From Methylobacterium pseudosasicola (GTDB taxonomy: Bacteria > Pseudomonadota > Alphaproteobacteria > Rhizobiales > Beijerinckiaceae): 64,000 nt of DNA. The notes beneath the pieces are model-generated. The model did not search any database. It saw only the letters and a program-made list of their open reading frames with translations, and was not told where the DNA came from. The stretch lies in the NCBI RefSeq assembly GCF_900114535.1, contig NZ_FOTK01000027.1, positions 1 through 64,000 of the forward strand, given 5' to 3'. A program made the translations under genes and the position numbers. Within the stretch, counting starts at the first letter, position 1. Each line of letters opens with the position of its first letter. Of this stretch, positions 51,500 to 60,655 are shown in pieces.

Positions 51500-52903
51500 T
51501 CAATGCGCCTCGGCGGTCTTGGCTTGGCGGATGGCGGCCTCACGCGCCTCGTCCGTGCTGCCGAGCCCGTTGAAGAACAGGTTCAGGAGCACGGCCGAGA
51601 GCGCACAGAGGAGGATGCCGGATTCGAGCAGCGGATGCAGCGCCTGGGGCATCTGCCGGAAGAAGCCCGGCGCCACCAGGGGGATCATCCCGAAGCCCAC
51701 CGAGACCGCGACCACAAACAGGTTGTTGCGGTTGTTGGCGAAATCGACGGCGCCGAGGATGCGCGTGCCGGTCGCCCCGACCATGCCGAACATCACGAGC
51801 CCCGCGCCGCCGAGGACGCATTGCGGCACCGCCTCGACCAAGGCGGCGAGCTTGGGAACCAGCCCGAGGCCCAGCATGATGATCCCACCGACCACCGCGA
51901 CGTAGCGTGTGCGCACGCCGGTGACCCCGACGAGGCCGATATTCTGCGAGAACGAGGTGTACGGGAAGGTGTTGAAGATGCCGCCGATCACCGTGCCGAG
52001 GCCGTCGCCGCGCAGGCCCCGGGTCAGGCGCGCCTCGTCGACCGGATCGGCGCAGATCTCGCTGAGCGCGAGGAACATGCCGGTCGACTCGATCATCACG
52101 ACGATCATCACGATGCTCAGCGTGACCACCGAGACGGGATCGAAGCTTGGCCAGCCGAACGCGAAGGGGCGCACCACGTCGAACCACGGCGCGCTCGCCA
52201 CGTGGCTGAAATCGACCAGCCCGAAGAAGCCGGCCACGACCATGCCGACGATGATGCCGATCAGCACCGAGGCCGAGTTGACGAAGCCGGTGCCGTATCG
52301 GGTGATCGCCAGGATCACGCACAGGACGAAGGCCGCGATGGCCAGGTAGACGGGCGCGCCGTAGGCCGGGTTTCCGACCCCACCGGCCGCCCAGTTCACG
52401 CCGACCCGCATCAGCGAGATGCCGATCACCAGGATGATGGTGCCGGTCACCACCGGCGGGAACAGCGGTAGCAGCCGCCCGACCAGCGGCGCGACGAGGA
52501 GCGCAAACAGGCCCGCGGCGATCACCGCGCCGTAGATGCCGGCGAGCCCGATCTCGGGATTGCTCCCCATGGCGATCATCGGCGTCACCGCCGCGAAGGT
52601 GACGCCCATCATCACCGGCATCCGGACGCCGATCCCGGGCAGGCCCCAGCTCTGGACCAGGGTGGCGAGGCCGCCGGCGAACAGGTCGGCGCTCACCAGC
52701 ATCGCCACCTGCTCCGGCGCCAGCTTCAGCGCCCGCCCGACGATGAGCGGCACCGCCACCGCGCCCGCATACATCACCAGCACGTGCTGGAGGCCGAGGA
52801 GGCCGAGGGCGAGAGGGCCGACCCGACCCACCGGGGCGGTGGCCGGCCCGAGGGGGACTGGACCTGAGGCTGCAGAAGGCTCTGACCGGATGGCGCTCGA
52901 CAT
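51500..52903 (-). CDS. NCS2-family urate/xanthine permease
   Basis: 467 residues, about 12-14 membrane helices. The nucleobase-ascorbate transporter signature is QNIGLVGVTG, within FPYTSFSQNIGLVGVTGVRT; VRMPVMMGVTFAAVTPMIAM and MIESTGMFLALSEI are also typical. Linked to uricase, so urate or xanthine uptake by cation symport is likely. Starts 191 bases from the divergent uraD-uraH gene. Confidence 0.93.
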   Translation of the reverse strand: MSSAIRSEPSAASGPVPLGPATAPVGRVGPLALGLLGLQHVLVMYAGAVAVPLIVGRALKLAPEQVAMLVSADLFAGGLATLVQSWGLPGIGVRMPVMMGVTFAAVTPMIAMGSNPEIGLAGIYGAVIAAGLFALLVAPLVGRLLPLFPPVVTGTIILVIGISLMRVGVNWAAGGVGNPAYGAPVYLAIAAFVLCVILAITRYGTGFVNSASVLIGIIVGMVVAGFFGLVDFSHVASAPWFDVVRPFAFGWPSFDPVSVVTLSIVMIVVMIESTGMFLALSEICADPVDEARLTRGLRGDGLGTVIGGIFNTFPYTSFSQNIGLVGVTGVRTRYVAVVGGIIMLGLGLVPKLAALVEAVPQCVLGGAGLVMFGMVGATGTRILGAVDFANNRNNLFVVAVSVGFGMIPLVAPGFFRQMPQALHPLLESGILLCALSAVLLNLFFNGLGSTDEAREAAIRQAKTAEAH

Positions 52904-53094
52904 CGTGGAGACTCTCCCGAGGCGCAGCGAACCGGCAGCCGGATCGCGGCCCGATGCGCCAGAACCTCAGATGCGCAAGCCATATGCCACGCCTCCCTTT
53001 CAACGCCCGTCATGGCGGTGACGACCGGTCGATCGCTGGTACTTGGCTCATTGCCTGCTTCGCGGTCATACTGGACTGGGGCGGTGCGGGCGCG

Positions 53095-53979
53095 ATGACG
53101 TTTTCTCTCGCAGATCTCGACGGCATGCCGGAATCCGACTTCGTCGCGGCGCTGGGCGCGGTCTTCGAGCACGCGCCCTGGGTCGCCCGGGCCGCCGCGG
53201 CCCGGCGCCCGTTCGGCACCGTCGCCGCACTCTACGCGGCGATGTGCGCGGCGGTGGAAGCCGCGCCGGAGGCGATGCGCCACGCCTTGCTCGCCGGCCA
53301 TCCGGAGCTCGCCGGCCGCGCCGCCCGCGACGGCGCCATCGCTCCGGACTCGATCGCGGAGCAGGCGGCGGCCGGCCTGGACCGGCTCTCGGATGCGGAA
53401 TATGCGCGGTTCGCGGCGATGAATGCCGCCTACCGGAGCCGCTTCGGCATCCCCTTCATCCTCTGCGTGAAACGCCACGGCCGCGCCTCGCTGATGGCCG
53501 CCTTCGAGGACCGCCTCGCCTCCGATCCGGAGACCGAGTTCCGCACGGCCCAGGCCGAGGTCTTCCGCATCGCCGCCATCCGCCTCGGCGCCCTGGTCGA
53601 GGGGGATGGCACGTTGGGGACCACCGGCCGGATCTCGACCCACGTGCTCGACACGATGCTGGGCAAACCGGCCGCCGGCGTCGCCCTCGAGCTGGTCGAG
53701 ATCGTCTCGGAGATGGAGACCGCCCTCGTCGCGCGGACGCACACCAATGCCGATGGCCGCACCGACGCGCCGCTGATCAGCGGACGCCCGGTCCCGATCG
53801 CGGTCTACGAGCTTCGCTTCGCGCTCGGCGATTATCACCGCCGGCTCGGTATCGACCTGCCGCGGCCGGCCTTTCTCGACGTGGTGCCCCTGCGCTTCGG
53901 CGTGGCGGAGCCGGAAGCGCATTACCACGTGCCGCTGGCAGCGACCCCGTGGAGCTTTCAAACCTATCGGGGGAGTTGA
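53095..53979 (+). CDS. uraD-uraH: OHCU decarboxylase - hydroxyisourate hydrolase fusion
   Basis: 294 residues from MTFSLADLDGMPESDF. Residues 1-168 are UraD: catalytic His69 (LLAGHPELAG), FILCVKRHGR and AFEDRLASDPETE. Residues ~178-294 are the transthyretin-like UraH: ISTHVLDTMLGKPAAGV (His183), GRTDAPLI, HYHVPLA and the C-terminal YRGS. The fusion would take 5-hydroxyisourate, made by the divergent uricase, through OHCU to S-allantoin without release. Most bacteria have separate genes; in plants the same two activities are fused in the same order. Confidence 0.95.
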   Translation: MTFSLADLDGMPESDFVAALGAVFEHAPWVARAAAARRPFGTVAALYAAMCAAVEAAPEAMRHALLAGHPELAGRAARDGAIAPDSIAEQAAAGLDRLSDAEYARFAAMNAAYRSRFGIPFILCVKRHGRASLMAAFEDRLASDPETEFRTAQAEVFRIAAIRLGALVEGDGTLGTTGRISTHVLDTMLGKPAAGVALELVEIVSEMETALVARTHTNADGRTDAPLISGRPVPIAVYELRFALGDYHRRLGIDLPRPAFLDVVPLRFGVAEPEAHYHVPLAATPWSFQTYRGS

Positions 53980-54043
53980 GGCCTGCGGCACAGGGTTTGC
54001 GGCGAAGCCGGGAAGGCCCGTCGAGACTTCAGGAGCAGACCGG

Positions 54044-54277
54044 ATGCGGATTGTCCGCCTGGGAGCGATCGCGTTGCTGGCTGCGGGCGCGTGGCTCGGC
54101 CTGGGCGCCGGATTCGAGGGCGGGCTGCCCGCCGTCCCGCAACGTGCCGCGGCGCAGGGCACCGTGACGCCACCGGCCGGCCAGCCGCGCGTCACCGCTC
54201 CGGGCGGCCTGCGCGGTCACGGCGTCCGCCGCCGCGGTTTTCGCCTCTTCCGAAGGCATCCCCATCATCGCCGCTGA
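54044..54277 (+). CDS. Small secreted protein, AQSYTAPAG-related (member 3)
   Basis: 77 residues. Signal MRIVRLGAIALLAAGAWLGL, then RAAAQGTVTPPAGQPRVTAP: the AQ-x-x-x-x-PAG...TAPGG pattern with altered residues, followed by a very basic His/Arg tail (GFRLFRRHPHHRR). Same strand as the fusion gene, 64 bases after it. Confidence 0.6.
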   Translation: MRIVRLGAIALLAAGAWLGLGAGFEGGLPAVPQRAAAQGTVTPPAGQPRVTAPGGLRGHGVRRRGFRLFRRHPHHRR

Positions 54278-54345
54278 AACCGCGGAACCTGCGGGCGGCT
54301 GCGCCATTCGTCCCGATTACAGAATTCATCGGGAACGAGGCGGCC

Positions 54346-54612
54346 ATGCGAAAGAAAACAACGGTCATACTAGCTCTCTGCGGGCTTCTCGGCACGGCCG
54401 GCGCCGCATCGGCGCAATCCTACGGTGCGCCGGCCGGGCGCGATCCATCCACCGCGCCGGGCGGCACGGAGGGCCTCGCCGGACCGCGCAACGAGGCCGA
54501 ATCGATCCGGTCGGGTGATGCCGTGGAGGTGGCGCCGAACCGCGGCGGGGTCGCCATCGAGGAACCCGCCCTGCCGCCGCCCAGCACGAACGAGGCGCCC
54601 ACACGCCGCTGA
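54346..54612 (+). CDS. Small secreted protein, AQSYTAPAG family (member 4)
   Basis: 88 residues. Signal peptide MRKKTTVILALCGLLGTAGA, cleavage after ASA; mature QSYGAPAGRDPSTAPGG, then an acidic, Pro-rich tail (GGVAIEEPALPPPSTNEAPT). Follows member 3; followed by a bidirectional terminator. Confidence 0.75.
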   Translation: MRKKTTVILALCGLLGTAGAASAQSYGAPAGRDPSTAPGGTEGLAGPRNEAESIRSGDAVEVAPNRGGVAIEEPALPPPSTNEAPTRR

Positions 54613-54626
54613 CGCGCGCATCGTAC

Positions 54627-54660
54627 GGCGCCGAGCCCGATCCGCGTCTGGGTCGGCGCC
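54627..54660. terminator. Bidirectional hairpin terminator
   Basis: GGCGCCGA and TCGGCGCC, extended by CCC/GGG after one bulge, between two convergent genes (member 4 and BMP protein 2). Confidence 0.65.
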
Positions 54661-54680
54661 AACCCGCCGTACCGGCCGCC

Positions 54681-55742
54681 CTACTGGGGCAGCTTGTCGT
54701 CGATGCCCTTCACGTACCAGTTCATGCCGAGGATCATCGGGTCGGAGGCGGTCTCGCCGTCCTTGACCGCGACGGTCCCGTCCTGCTTCGTCACCGGCCC
54801 GGCGAAGGGATGCGTCCGGCCCGTCGCGATCGCCTTCACGGTGTCCTCGGCCATGGCCTTCACGTCGGCGGGCATGTTGGTGAAGGGCGCGAGCACGACG
54901 AGGCCGTCCTTGATCCCGCCCCAGGTGTCGTGGCTCTTCCAGGAGCCGTCGAGCACGGCCTTGGCCTCGTTGATGACGTAGCCGTTCCAATCGTCGACGA
55001 TCGACGTGAGCTGTGCCTTCGGGGCGAAGCGGTACTGGTCGGAGGATTGCCCGAACGCGAGCTTGCCCTGCTTCTCGGCCTCTTGCAGCGGGGCGGCTGA
55101 ATCGGTGTGCTGGGTCAGGATGTCGGCGCCCTGCGCCAACAGGGCCTTGGCGGCCTCGGCCTCCTTGCCCGGGTCGAACCACGTGTTCACCCAGACGATC
55201 TTCACCTTCACGTTCGGGTTGATCGACTGCGCGCCGAGCATGAAGGCGTTGATCCCGCTCACCACCTCGGGGATCGGGAAGGACGCGATGTAGCCGACCG
55301 TCCCGGTCTTCGACAGCTTGGCCGCGATCTTCCCGCAGACGTAACGGCCTTCATAGAACCGGGCCGAGTAGGTCGAGACGTTGGCCGCGCGCTTGTAACC
55401 GGTGGCGTGCTCGAACTTCACCGTCGGGAATTTCTTGGCGACCTTCAGGGTCGGCTCCATGAAGCCGAACGACGTGGTGAAGATCAGGCCCATGCCCGAC
55501 CGCGCGAGTTTCTCGATCGCCCGCTCGCTGTCGGCCTCGGGCACGTTCTCCAGGTAGGTGGTCTCGACCTTGTCGGGCATGGCCTCGGCCAGCGCCTTGC
55601 GGCTCAGGTCGTGCTGGAACGAGTAGCCGTAATCGGCCACCGGCCCGACATAGACAAAGCCCACCTTGAGCTTGCCCTCGGCCTGTGCCGGGCCGAGCAG
55701 GAGCAGGAATGCACCGAGGCCGGCGCAGAAGGAATGTCGCAT
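54681..55742 (-). CDS. BMP-family substrate-binding protein, system 2 (Sec exported)
   Basis: 353 residues. Sec signal MRHSFCAGLGAFLLLLGPAQ, then LKVGFVYVGPVADYGYSFQH, FTTSFGFMEPTLKVAKKFPT, VGYIASFPIPEVVSGINAFM and ADILTQHTDSAAPLQEAEKQ. Unlike system 1, the signal is Sec-type and this gene is last in its operon. Likely nucleoside or nucleobase ligand given the Tsx-like channel and guanine deaminase nearby (inference). Confidence 0.94.
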   Translation of the reverse strand: MRHSFCAGLGAFLLLLGPAQAEGKLKVGFVYVGPVADYGYSFQHDLSRKALAEAMPDKVETTYLENVPEADSERAIEKLARSGMGLIFTTSFGFMEPTLKVAKKFPTVKFEHATGYKRAANVSTYSARFYEGRYVCGKIAAKLSKTGTVGYIASFPIPEVVSGINAFMLGAQSINPNVKVKIVWVNTWFDPGKEAEAAKALLAQGADILTQHTDSAAPLQEAEKQGKLAFGQSSDQYRFAPKAQLTSIVDDWNGYVINEAKAVLDGSWKSHDTWGGIKDGLVVLAPFTNMPADVKAMAEDTVKAIATGRTHPFAGPVTKQDGTVAVKDGETASDPMILGMNWYVKGIDDKLPQ

Positions 55743-55775
55743 GGTCGCTCGTGTCCTCTCCGGTGGACGGCACCG

Positions 55776-56702
55776 CTAGCGGTGCGGGGTGAAGTCGCGC
55801 CCCAGGGCGGCGGGTGCGAGCGAGCCGCCCTGCCGCCGCCCGAGGGACAGCAGGACGAGGGCGACGATCGTCGCGAGGTAGGGAAGCGCTGAGAGCGCTT
55901 GTCCGGGCAGGCCGATGCTCGCCGCCTGAGCATGGAGTTGCAGCACCGTGGCGCCTCCAAACAGGATCGCCCCGGCCACCAGCCGCGCCGGCCGCCACGA
56001 GGCGAAGACGACGAGCGCCAGGGCGATCCAGCCGCGGCCCGCGGTCATCGCCGGGGCCCAGAACGGGGTGTAGGCCAGCGAGAGGTAGGATCCGGCGAGC
56101 CCGGCACAGGCCCCCCCGAACAGCACGGCCAGGAAGCGCAGCTTGCGCACCGGCAGGCCGAGGGCGTGGGTCGCGGTGTGGTCGTCGCCGATCGCGCGCA
56201 GGATCAGGCCGCCCCGCGTCCGCCACAGGAACCACGAGACGGCGACGGTCAGGGCCAGGCCCGCGTACACGAAGGCGTCCTGCCCGAACAACAACCGGCC
56301 TATGCCCGGCAGGTCGCTGAGGCCGGGAATATCGAGATGCGGGGCCGGCTCGCGCTTCAGGCCGACATACGGGGCACCGACGAGACCCGACAGGCCGAGG
56401 CCGAGGATCGTGAGCGCAAGGCCCGAGGCGACCTGGTTGGCCGCGAGCCCGACGGTCAGCAGCCCGAACAGAGCCGCCAGGCCCAGTCCGGCTCCGGCGC
56501 CGGCCAGGGCGCCCAGGAGTGTCGAGCCGGTCTCGACCGCGGCGGCGAAGCCGACGGCCGCCCCGCAGATCATCATGCCCTCGACGCCGAGGTTGAGCAC
56601 GCCCGTGCGCTCGACCACCAGTTCGCCGATCGCGGCGATGATCAGCGGGGTCGCCGCCGTCAGCACCGTGACCAGGATCATCTGGACCATGTCGAGGGTC
56701 AT
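55776..56702 (-). CDS. ABC transporter permease, BMP type, system 2 (second)
   Basis: 308 residues, 8-9 membrane helices. LVVERTGVLNLGVEGMMICG and AIGDDHTATHALGLPVRKLR are the YufQ-type signatures; ATG overlaps the stop of the other permease (ATGA). Forms the channel with it. Confidence 0.94.
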   Translation of the reverse strand: MTLDMVQMILVTVLTAATPLIIAAIGELVVERTGVLNLGVEGMMICGAAVGFAAAVETGSTLLGALAGAGAGLGLAALFGLLTVGLAANQVASGLALTILGLGLSGLVGAPYVGLKREPAPHLDIPGLSDLPGIGRLLFGQDAFVYAGLALTVAVSWFLWRTRGGLILRAIGDDHTATHALGLPVRKLRFLAVLFGGACAGLAGSYLSLAYTPFWAPAMTAGRGWIALALVVFASWRPARLVAGAILFGGATVLQLHAQAASIGLPGQALSALPYLATIVALVLLSLGRRQGGSLAPAALGRDFTPHR

Positions 56703-57775
56703 CGCGCCGCTCCCGGGACGAGGCGGACCTTGAAGCGGGTGAGGACGTCCGCCCCCAGGACGAAGGCCAGCAGCAGGCCCTGGAAGGCCCGCGTCAGGTC
56801 GAGGGGAAGCCTGAGGTCGATCTGCGCGCCCTCGCCGCCGATCGTCGTGAGCGCGATCACCAGGGCGGCGACGAGGATGCCCGGGGGCGAGAGCCGGCCG
56901 AGAAAGGCGACGATGATCGCTGTGAAGCCGTAGCCCGGCGAGATCGTCGGCTGGAGCTGGCCGATCTTGCCCGCGACTTCCGCGATCCCCGCCAGCCCTG
57001 CCGCCCCGCCCGAGACCGCGAAGGCGGCGAGCGTCAGGCGGCCCTCGCTGAAACCGGCGAACCGGGCGGCGCGCGGGCTCGCTCCGACGACCCGCACCTC
57101 GAACCCGAACAGGGTCCGCCCGAGGACGATCGTGGCCAGCACGACGGAAGCGAAGGCGACGAGCACGCCCGCATGCAGGGTATCCCCTTCCATCAGGTAG
57201 GGAAGGCGCGCGGCGGCATCGAAACTGACGCTCTGCGGGAAATTGTATCCGGCCGGATCGCGCAACGGCCCCCGGGCCATGTAGTCGAGGAGCAGTTCCG
57301 CGACGTAGACCAGCATCAGGCTGGTCAGGATCTCAGAGACGCCGAGCCGGACCTTCAGCACGGCCGGGATCATTGCGTAGGCGACGCCGGCGAGCGTGCC
57401 GGCGACCAGCATCGTCGGCAGGATCCACAGGGTGAAGCCCGCGCTGCCTTGGGCAGCGAGGGCGACGCAGCCGCCGGCTAGGCCCCCGACCACGAACTGG
57501 CCTTCGGCACCGATATTCCACAGGTTCGCCCGGTAGCAGAAGGCCAGGCCGGTCGCGATCAGGGCGAGCGGCGCAGCCTTCAGGGCGATCTCCTGGAGGG
57601 ACCACAGTTCGGACAGCGGCGCGATGAAGTAGGCCGAGAAGGCCGCTGCCGGCGAGACGCCGAGCAGGGACACGGCCACGCCGCCGAGCAGCACGGAGGC
57701 GAGGAAAGCCAGGGCCGGCGCAAGGATGGCGGCGAGCGGCGAGCGGCCGACGCGCGGCACGAGGTCGAGGCGCAT
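56699..57775 (-). CDS. ABC transporter permease, BMP type, system 2 (first)
   Basis: 358 residues, about 9 membrane helices. ANLWNIGAEGQFVVGGLAGG, GVSEILTSLMLVYVAELLLD, RVVGASPRAARFAGFSEGRL and PGYGFTAIIVAFLGRLSPPG mark the YufP-like permease. Starts 15 bases after the ATPase stop. Confidence 0.94.
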   Translation of the reverse strand: MRLDLVPRVGRSPLAAILAPALAFLASVLLGGVAVSLLGVSPAAAFSAYFIAPLSELWSLQEIALKAAPLALIATGLAFCYRANLWNIGAEGQFVVGGLAGGCVALAAQGSAGFTLWILPTMLVAGTLAGVAYAMIPAVLKVRLGVSEILTSLMLVYVAELLLDYMARGPLRDPAGYNFPQSVSFDAAARLPYLMEGDTLHAGVLVAFASVVLATIVLGRTLFGFEVRVVGASPRAARFAGFSEGRLTLAAFAVSGGAAGLAGIAEVAGKIGQLQPTISPGYGFTAIIVAFLGRLSPPGILVAALVIALTTIGGEGAQIDLRLPLDLTRAFQGLLLAFVLGADVLTRFKVRLVPGAAR

Positions 57776-57790
57776 GGTTACCGCGCGTGC

Positions 57791-59413
57791 TTACGTTGCA
57801 TGAGCTGCTCCTCCGCGGATGCGGCCGGGCGGGGCAACCGTATGGCCGCCCGGGGGCGGACCGGCGGAGCCGCCCATCAGCAGGCCCACCGCCTCGCGGG
57901 AGGTCTCGGCACGCGGCACGGCCCGCGACAGGGTGCCGGCCTGGAGGACCGCGATGGAGCCGGCGATCTCGAACAGTTCGTCGAGATCCTGACTGATCAC
58001 CAGGATGGCGCTCCCGCGCGCGGCGAGGTCGATCAGCGCTTGGCGGATGCGCGCGGCCGCCGCCGCGTCGACGCCCCAGGTCGGCTGATCGACGACGAGC
58101 ACCCCGGGCTCGGCCAGGATCTCGCGACCGACGACGAACTTCTGCAGGTTGCCCCCCGACAGGGTGCCGGCGGCCGGGTCCGGGCCGACCTTGCGAACAT
58201 CGAACGCCTCGATCACCCGGGCCGCCAGCGCCCGCGCTGCCGCCCGGCGCACGAGTCCGAAGCGCGTGAGCGAGGCGGTCGCGTATCGGGAGAGCACCGC
58301 GTTCTCCGAGAGGCTCAGGCCGGGCGCCGCGGCATGGCCGTTGCGCTCCTCCGGTACGAAAGCGGCTCCGAGACGCCGCCGCGCGTTGATGTCGAGGCGG
58401 CCGGCGGGTGTCCCGTCGATGCAGACGGCGCCAGCCTCTGGCGCTCGGGCCTCGCCCGACAGCGCCGCGAACAGTTCCGACTGGCCGTTGCCCGCGATCC
58501 CGGCGATGCCGAAGATCTCGCCGCCGCGGACACCGAGCGAGATGTCGCGCAGGCCGGTGGCGTGCAGGCCCGGAGCGGGCAGCGACAGCCGGTCGAGGCG
58601 CAGGCGCTCGGGCCCCGCCAGCACTGACTGTGCGGGGGCAGCCGCGCGTGTCAGCGCGCGGACCTGCTCGCCGACCATCATGGCGGCGAGCGAGCCGGCA
58701 CTCTCCGCACGCGGATCGCAGGTGCCGACGACCCGGCCGCCGCGCAGGATCGTGGCGCGGGCGCAGAGGCGGCGCACCTCATCGAGCCGGTGCGAGATGT
58801 AGAGCAGCGCCCGGCCCTCATCCCGCAGGCGCTCCAGCACCGCGAACAGCATTTCGGCCTCGCCGGGGGTGAGCACCGAGGTCGGCTCGTCGAGGATGAC
58901 GAGCTTCGGGTCCTGGAGCAGGCAGCGCACGATCTCGATGCGCTGACGCTCCCCCGCCGACAGCGACCAGACCGGCCGATCCAGTTCGAGGTGCAGGCCA
59001 TAGGTCCGGCCGAGGGCCGCGATCCGGTCGGCGAGCGCCCTGCGGCTGAGGCCCTTGCCCATCACGAGGGCGATGTTCTCGGCGACCGTCAGGTTCTCGC
59101 AGAGGGAAAAGTGCTGGAACACCATGCCGATGCCGAGCCGGCGGGCCGCCTCCGGGTTGGCGAGCCTCACCGTTTCGCCACGATGCGTAACGACGCCCTC
59201 CGTCGGCTCCAGGAGGCCGTAGAGGATCTTCATCAGTGTGGATTTCCCGGCCCCGTTCTCGCCGAGCAAGGCGTGGATCTCGCCGGCCCGGATTTCGAGG
59301 TCGATGTGATCGTTGGCGGTGAAGGCCCCGAAGCGCTTCACGATGCCGTAGGCGCCGAACAGCGGCCTCAGATCGCCCGAGGCGGGCATCGGCTCCGTCG
59401 CCGCGATCGTCAT
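57791..59413 (-). CDS. ABC transporter ATP-binding protein (BMP/nucleoside type), system 2
   Basis: 540 residues, twin ATPase. NBD1 Walker A GENGAGKST, signature WSLSAGERQRIEIV, Walker B LVILDEPTSVL; NBD2 GIAGNGQSE and LSGGNLQKFVVGREI. About 28 residues longer than the system 1 ATPase, mostly in the linker and C-terminal tail (SAGPPPGGHTVAPPGR). First transport gene after the Tsx-like channel, 30 bases downstream of it. Confidence 0.95.
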   Translation of the reverse strand: MTIAATEPMPASGDLRPLFGAYGIVKRFGAFTANDHIDLEIRAGEIHALLGENGAGKSTLMKILYGLLEPTEGVVTHRGETVRLANPEAARRLGIGMVFQHFSLCENLTVAENIALVMGKGLSRRALADRIAALGRTYGLHLELDRPVWSLSAGERQRIEIVRCLLQDPKLVILDEPTSVLTPGEAEMLFAVLERLRDEGRALLYISHRLDEVRRLCARATILRGGRVVGTCDPRAESAGSLAAMMVGEQVRALTRAAAPAQSVLAGPERLRLDRLSLPAPGLHATGLRDISLGVRGGEIFGIAGIAGNGQSELFAALSGEARAPEAGAVCIDGTPAGRLDINARRRLGAAFVPEERNGHAAAPGLSLSENAVLSRYATASLTRFGLVRRAAARALAARVIEAFDVRKVGPDPAAGTLSGGNLQKFVVGREILAEPGVLVVDQPTWGVDAAAAARIRQALIDLAARGSAILVISQDLDELFEIAGSIAVLQAGTLSRAVPRAETSREAVGLLMGGSAGPPPGGHTVAPPGRIRGGAAHAT

Positions 59414-59443
59414 CCAGCCCCTCCGCGATGCCGGGACAGCGTC

Positions 59444-60451
59444 TCAGAAGACGTGGAAGGCGAACCCCGCCAGGAAGCTCTTCTCCTCGGTCCCCTTGAA
59501 GGTCGTGGTCTCCACGTTGCCGAATTTGTTCAGCCAGTATTGGAAGCCGATGAAGACATCGACCTTGTTCGGCTGGTCATAGATCAGCTTGCCGAGATCG
59601 AGCACGAGGTTCGTGCGCGAGAGGAATTCGAGGCCGCGCGGCGGGTTGAACTGGAAGGCCGCGACGTTGCGCACGCCACGTCCCTTGGGCAGCACGATGT
59701 TGTTGAACCCGGTCAGGCTGAGCGGCAGCCCGGTGAACGCCAGCGGGAAGTTGTAGACGAGCTCGAATTCCGGAACGGCGTCGAAGCTCTGGTCGCGATC
59801 CGGCTGGAGGTTGAAGCCGTTGCGGTTCCATTCCTTGTAGACGTGCGTGCTGAGATTGAGGAAGCCGGCCGGGACGTCGAAGGAGAAGTTCAAGCCGCCG
59901 ACGATATCGCGCTTCTTCGAACCGAACGCGTCGTTCTGCGAATTGGCGTCGAAACCGAAGGCGAGGGACACATCCTTCACGAGTCCGGGAATCGTGAAGG
60001 CCTTGGTCCCGGTGAGCGCGTTCAGGCTGAGGGTGCCGCGGTACAAGCCGTAGGCTTCGGTATTGCCGTAATCGGAGAAGGCCGGCGAGCCGACGCTGCC
60101 CGGCGGGTTGGTGGTGCCGGCCGGGAACTGCGAGCCCGACTTCAGGATGTCGAGGGAGAAGAAGTTGGTGCCGTAGGCCCATGCGTCGGCATGCGCGATG
60201 TTGAGGATCTGCTTGGGCGCCTCCCGGGAGACGAAGCTGCCGTCCGCCCGCTGGATCTGGACGCCGGGCGAGACCGTCGGGAACTGATAGCGATAGCTGA
60301 TCTGCGTGTCGGCGAAGAGGAAGAACGGCACATCGGCCACGGCCGCGGCTTCGGGCGCCTTGTCCTTTTTCCCGGCTTCAAGGTCTGCCGCATGCGCGAC
60401 CCCGATGATGAAGGCTGGCACTAAAGCAGCCGCGATTCCGCGCCTGAACAT
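59444..60451 (-). CDS. Tsx-like outer-membrane nucleoside channel
   Basis: 335 residues. Signal MFRRGIAAALVPAFIIGVAH, cleavage near AHA; then a beta-barrel pattern of alternating strands ending in aromatic FAFHVF, the outer-membrane insertion signal. FFLFADTQISYRYQFPTV, FSLDILKSG, FIGFQYWLNKFGN are compatible with the Tsx-type channel family, whose E. coli member passes nucleosides. Co-oriented with BMP system 2, so it would supply that importer across the outer membrane. Confidence 0.75.
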   Translation of the reverse strand: MFRRGIAAALVPAFIIGVAHAADLEAGKKDKAPEAAAVADVPFFLFADTQISYRYQFPTVSPGVQIQRADGSFVSREAPKQILNIAHADAWAYGTNFFSLDILKSGSQFPAGTTNPPGSVGSPAFSDYGNTEAYGLYRGTLSLNALTGTKAFTIPGLVKDVSLAFGFDANSQNDAFGSKKRDIVGGLNFSFDVPAGFLNLSTHVYKEWNRNGFNLQPDRDQSFDAVPEFELVYNFPLAFTGLPLSLTGFNNIVLPKGRGVRNVAAFQFNPPRGLEFLSRTNLVLDLGKLIYDQPNKVDVFIGFQYWLNKFGNVETTTFKGTEEKSFLAGFAFHVF

Positions 60452-60655
60452 CGTCTCGGTCTCCCGGCTTCGCAAAGCATTGGGAGAGCGACCGCAACCG
60501 ATATGCCAACGCCCCGGCTCCGCGCGCAGACGGCCCCACGCGTTATAAAATTGCAACAGACACGGGACCCTCGGACGCACATGCATTCTCCGCCGACACA
60601 CAGCATCATTCCCGCGGGAGGCCGGTGATTCGGGCGCTCCCCGAGGGTGCGCTCC

